A stretch of 15,690 nt of DNA from NCBI GenBank assembly GCA_015233295.1, contig JADFYC010000042.1, forward strand, positions 1-15,690, read 5' to 3'. Of the stretch, positions 15,686-15,690 are shown piece by piece. The notes beneath the pieces were generated by a model. That model was not told where the DNA came from and made no database searches. It was given only the letters and a program-made list of their open reading frames with translations. Source of the DNA: Deltaproteobacteria bacterium (GTDB lineage: Bacteria; Desulfobacterota; JADFXK01). The position numbers and the translations under genes were made by a program. Position 1 is the first letter of the stretch, and the number at the start of each line of letters is the position of its first letter.

Positions 15686-15690
15686 GGTTT

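Overview
The window looks like accessory or intergenic-rich chromosome of a Gram-negative bacterium. The closest resemblance is to Desulfobacterota/deltaproteobacteria-type genomes, because a VIT+VWA protein, Asp-box propellers, DUF1566/IPT-TIG proteins, DUF3300 and formylglycine-generating-enzyme-like lipoproteins are all common there. That assignment is an inference from gene families, since no rRNA or housekeeping gene is present. Almost every recognisable product is exported or membrane-bound.

Layout, left to right. 1-1996 (-): VIT/VWA surface protein, running off the left edge and carrying one frameshift. 2192-2821 (-): six-helix membrane protein. 3137-6493 (-): intact secreted 1118-residue protein with twelve Asp-boxes. 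6494-7280: divergent intergenic region with promoter-like sites. 7281-8451 (+): DUF1566-DUF1566-TIG protein broken by two single-base frameshifts and ending in a stump of an FG-GAP repeat. 8448-about 9100 (+): broken Asp-box/TIG gene. About 9101-9350 (+): C-terminal relic of an IS66-type transposase. 9350-10524: a relic zone with an AT-rich island, small ORFs, a fossil of a group II intron reverse transcriptase/maturase and a tRNA-like half. 10525-12000 (-): intact DUF3300 protein with a 14-copy GTKSGFT repeat tract. 12001-12971: no convincing gene, but an 18-bp perfect palindrome. 12972-13645 (-): formylglycine-generating-enzyme-like lipoprotein, broken by an in-frame TGA, a frameshift and loss of its core. 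14147-14545 (+): four-helix membrane protein. 14619-14717 (-): possible methyltransferase scrap. 14869-about 15581 (-): exported protein made of four CX12C repeats. 15654-15685 (-): intrinsic terminator of a gene beyond the right edge.

The genes do not form an obvious operon or pathway. They are single transcription units for surface and secreted proteins, mixed with recombination debris. At least five single-base frameshifts and two in-frame stops occur. Some may be sequencing errors (several lie in homopolymers), but the internal deletions and the module junctions cannot be explained that way. I did not find a convincing new multi-gene system. The best leads are the CX12C repeat protein, the GTKSGFT repeat tract, the C-ending codon pattern at the end of the formylglycine-enzyme-like gene (reminiscent of a diversity-generating retroelement target), and the transposase and maturase fossils.
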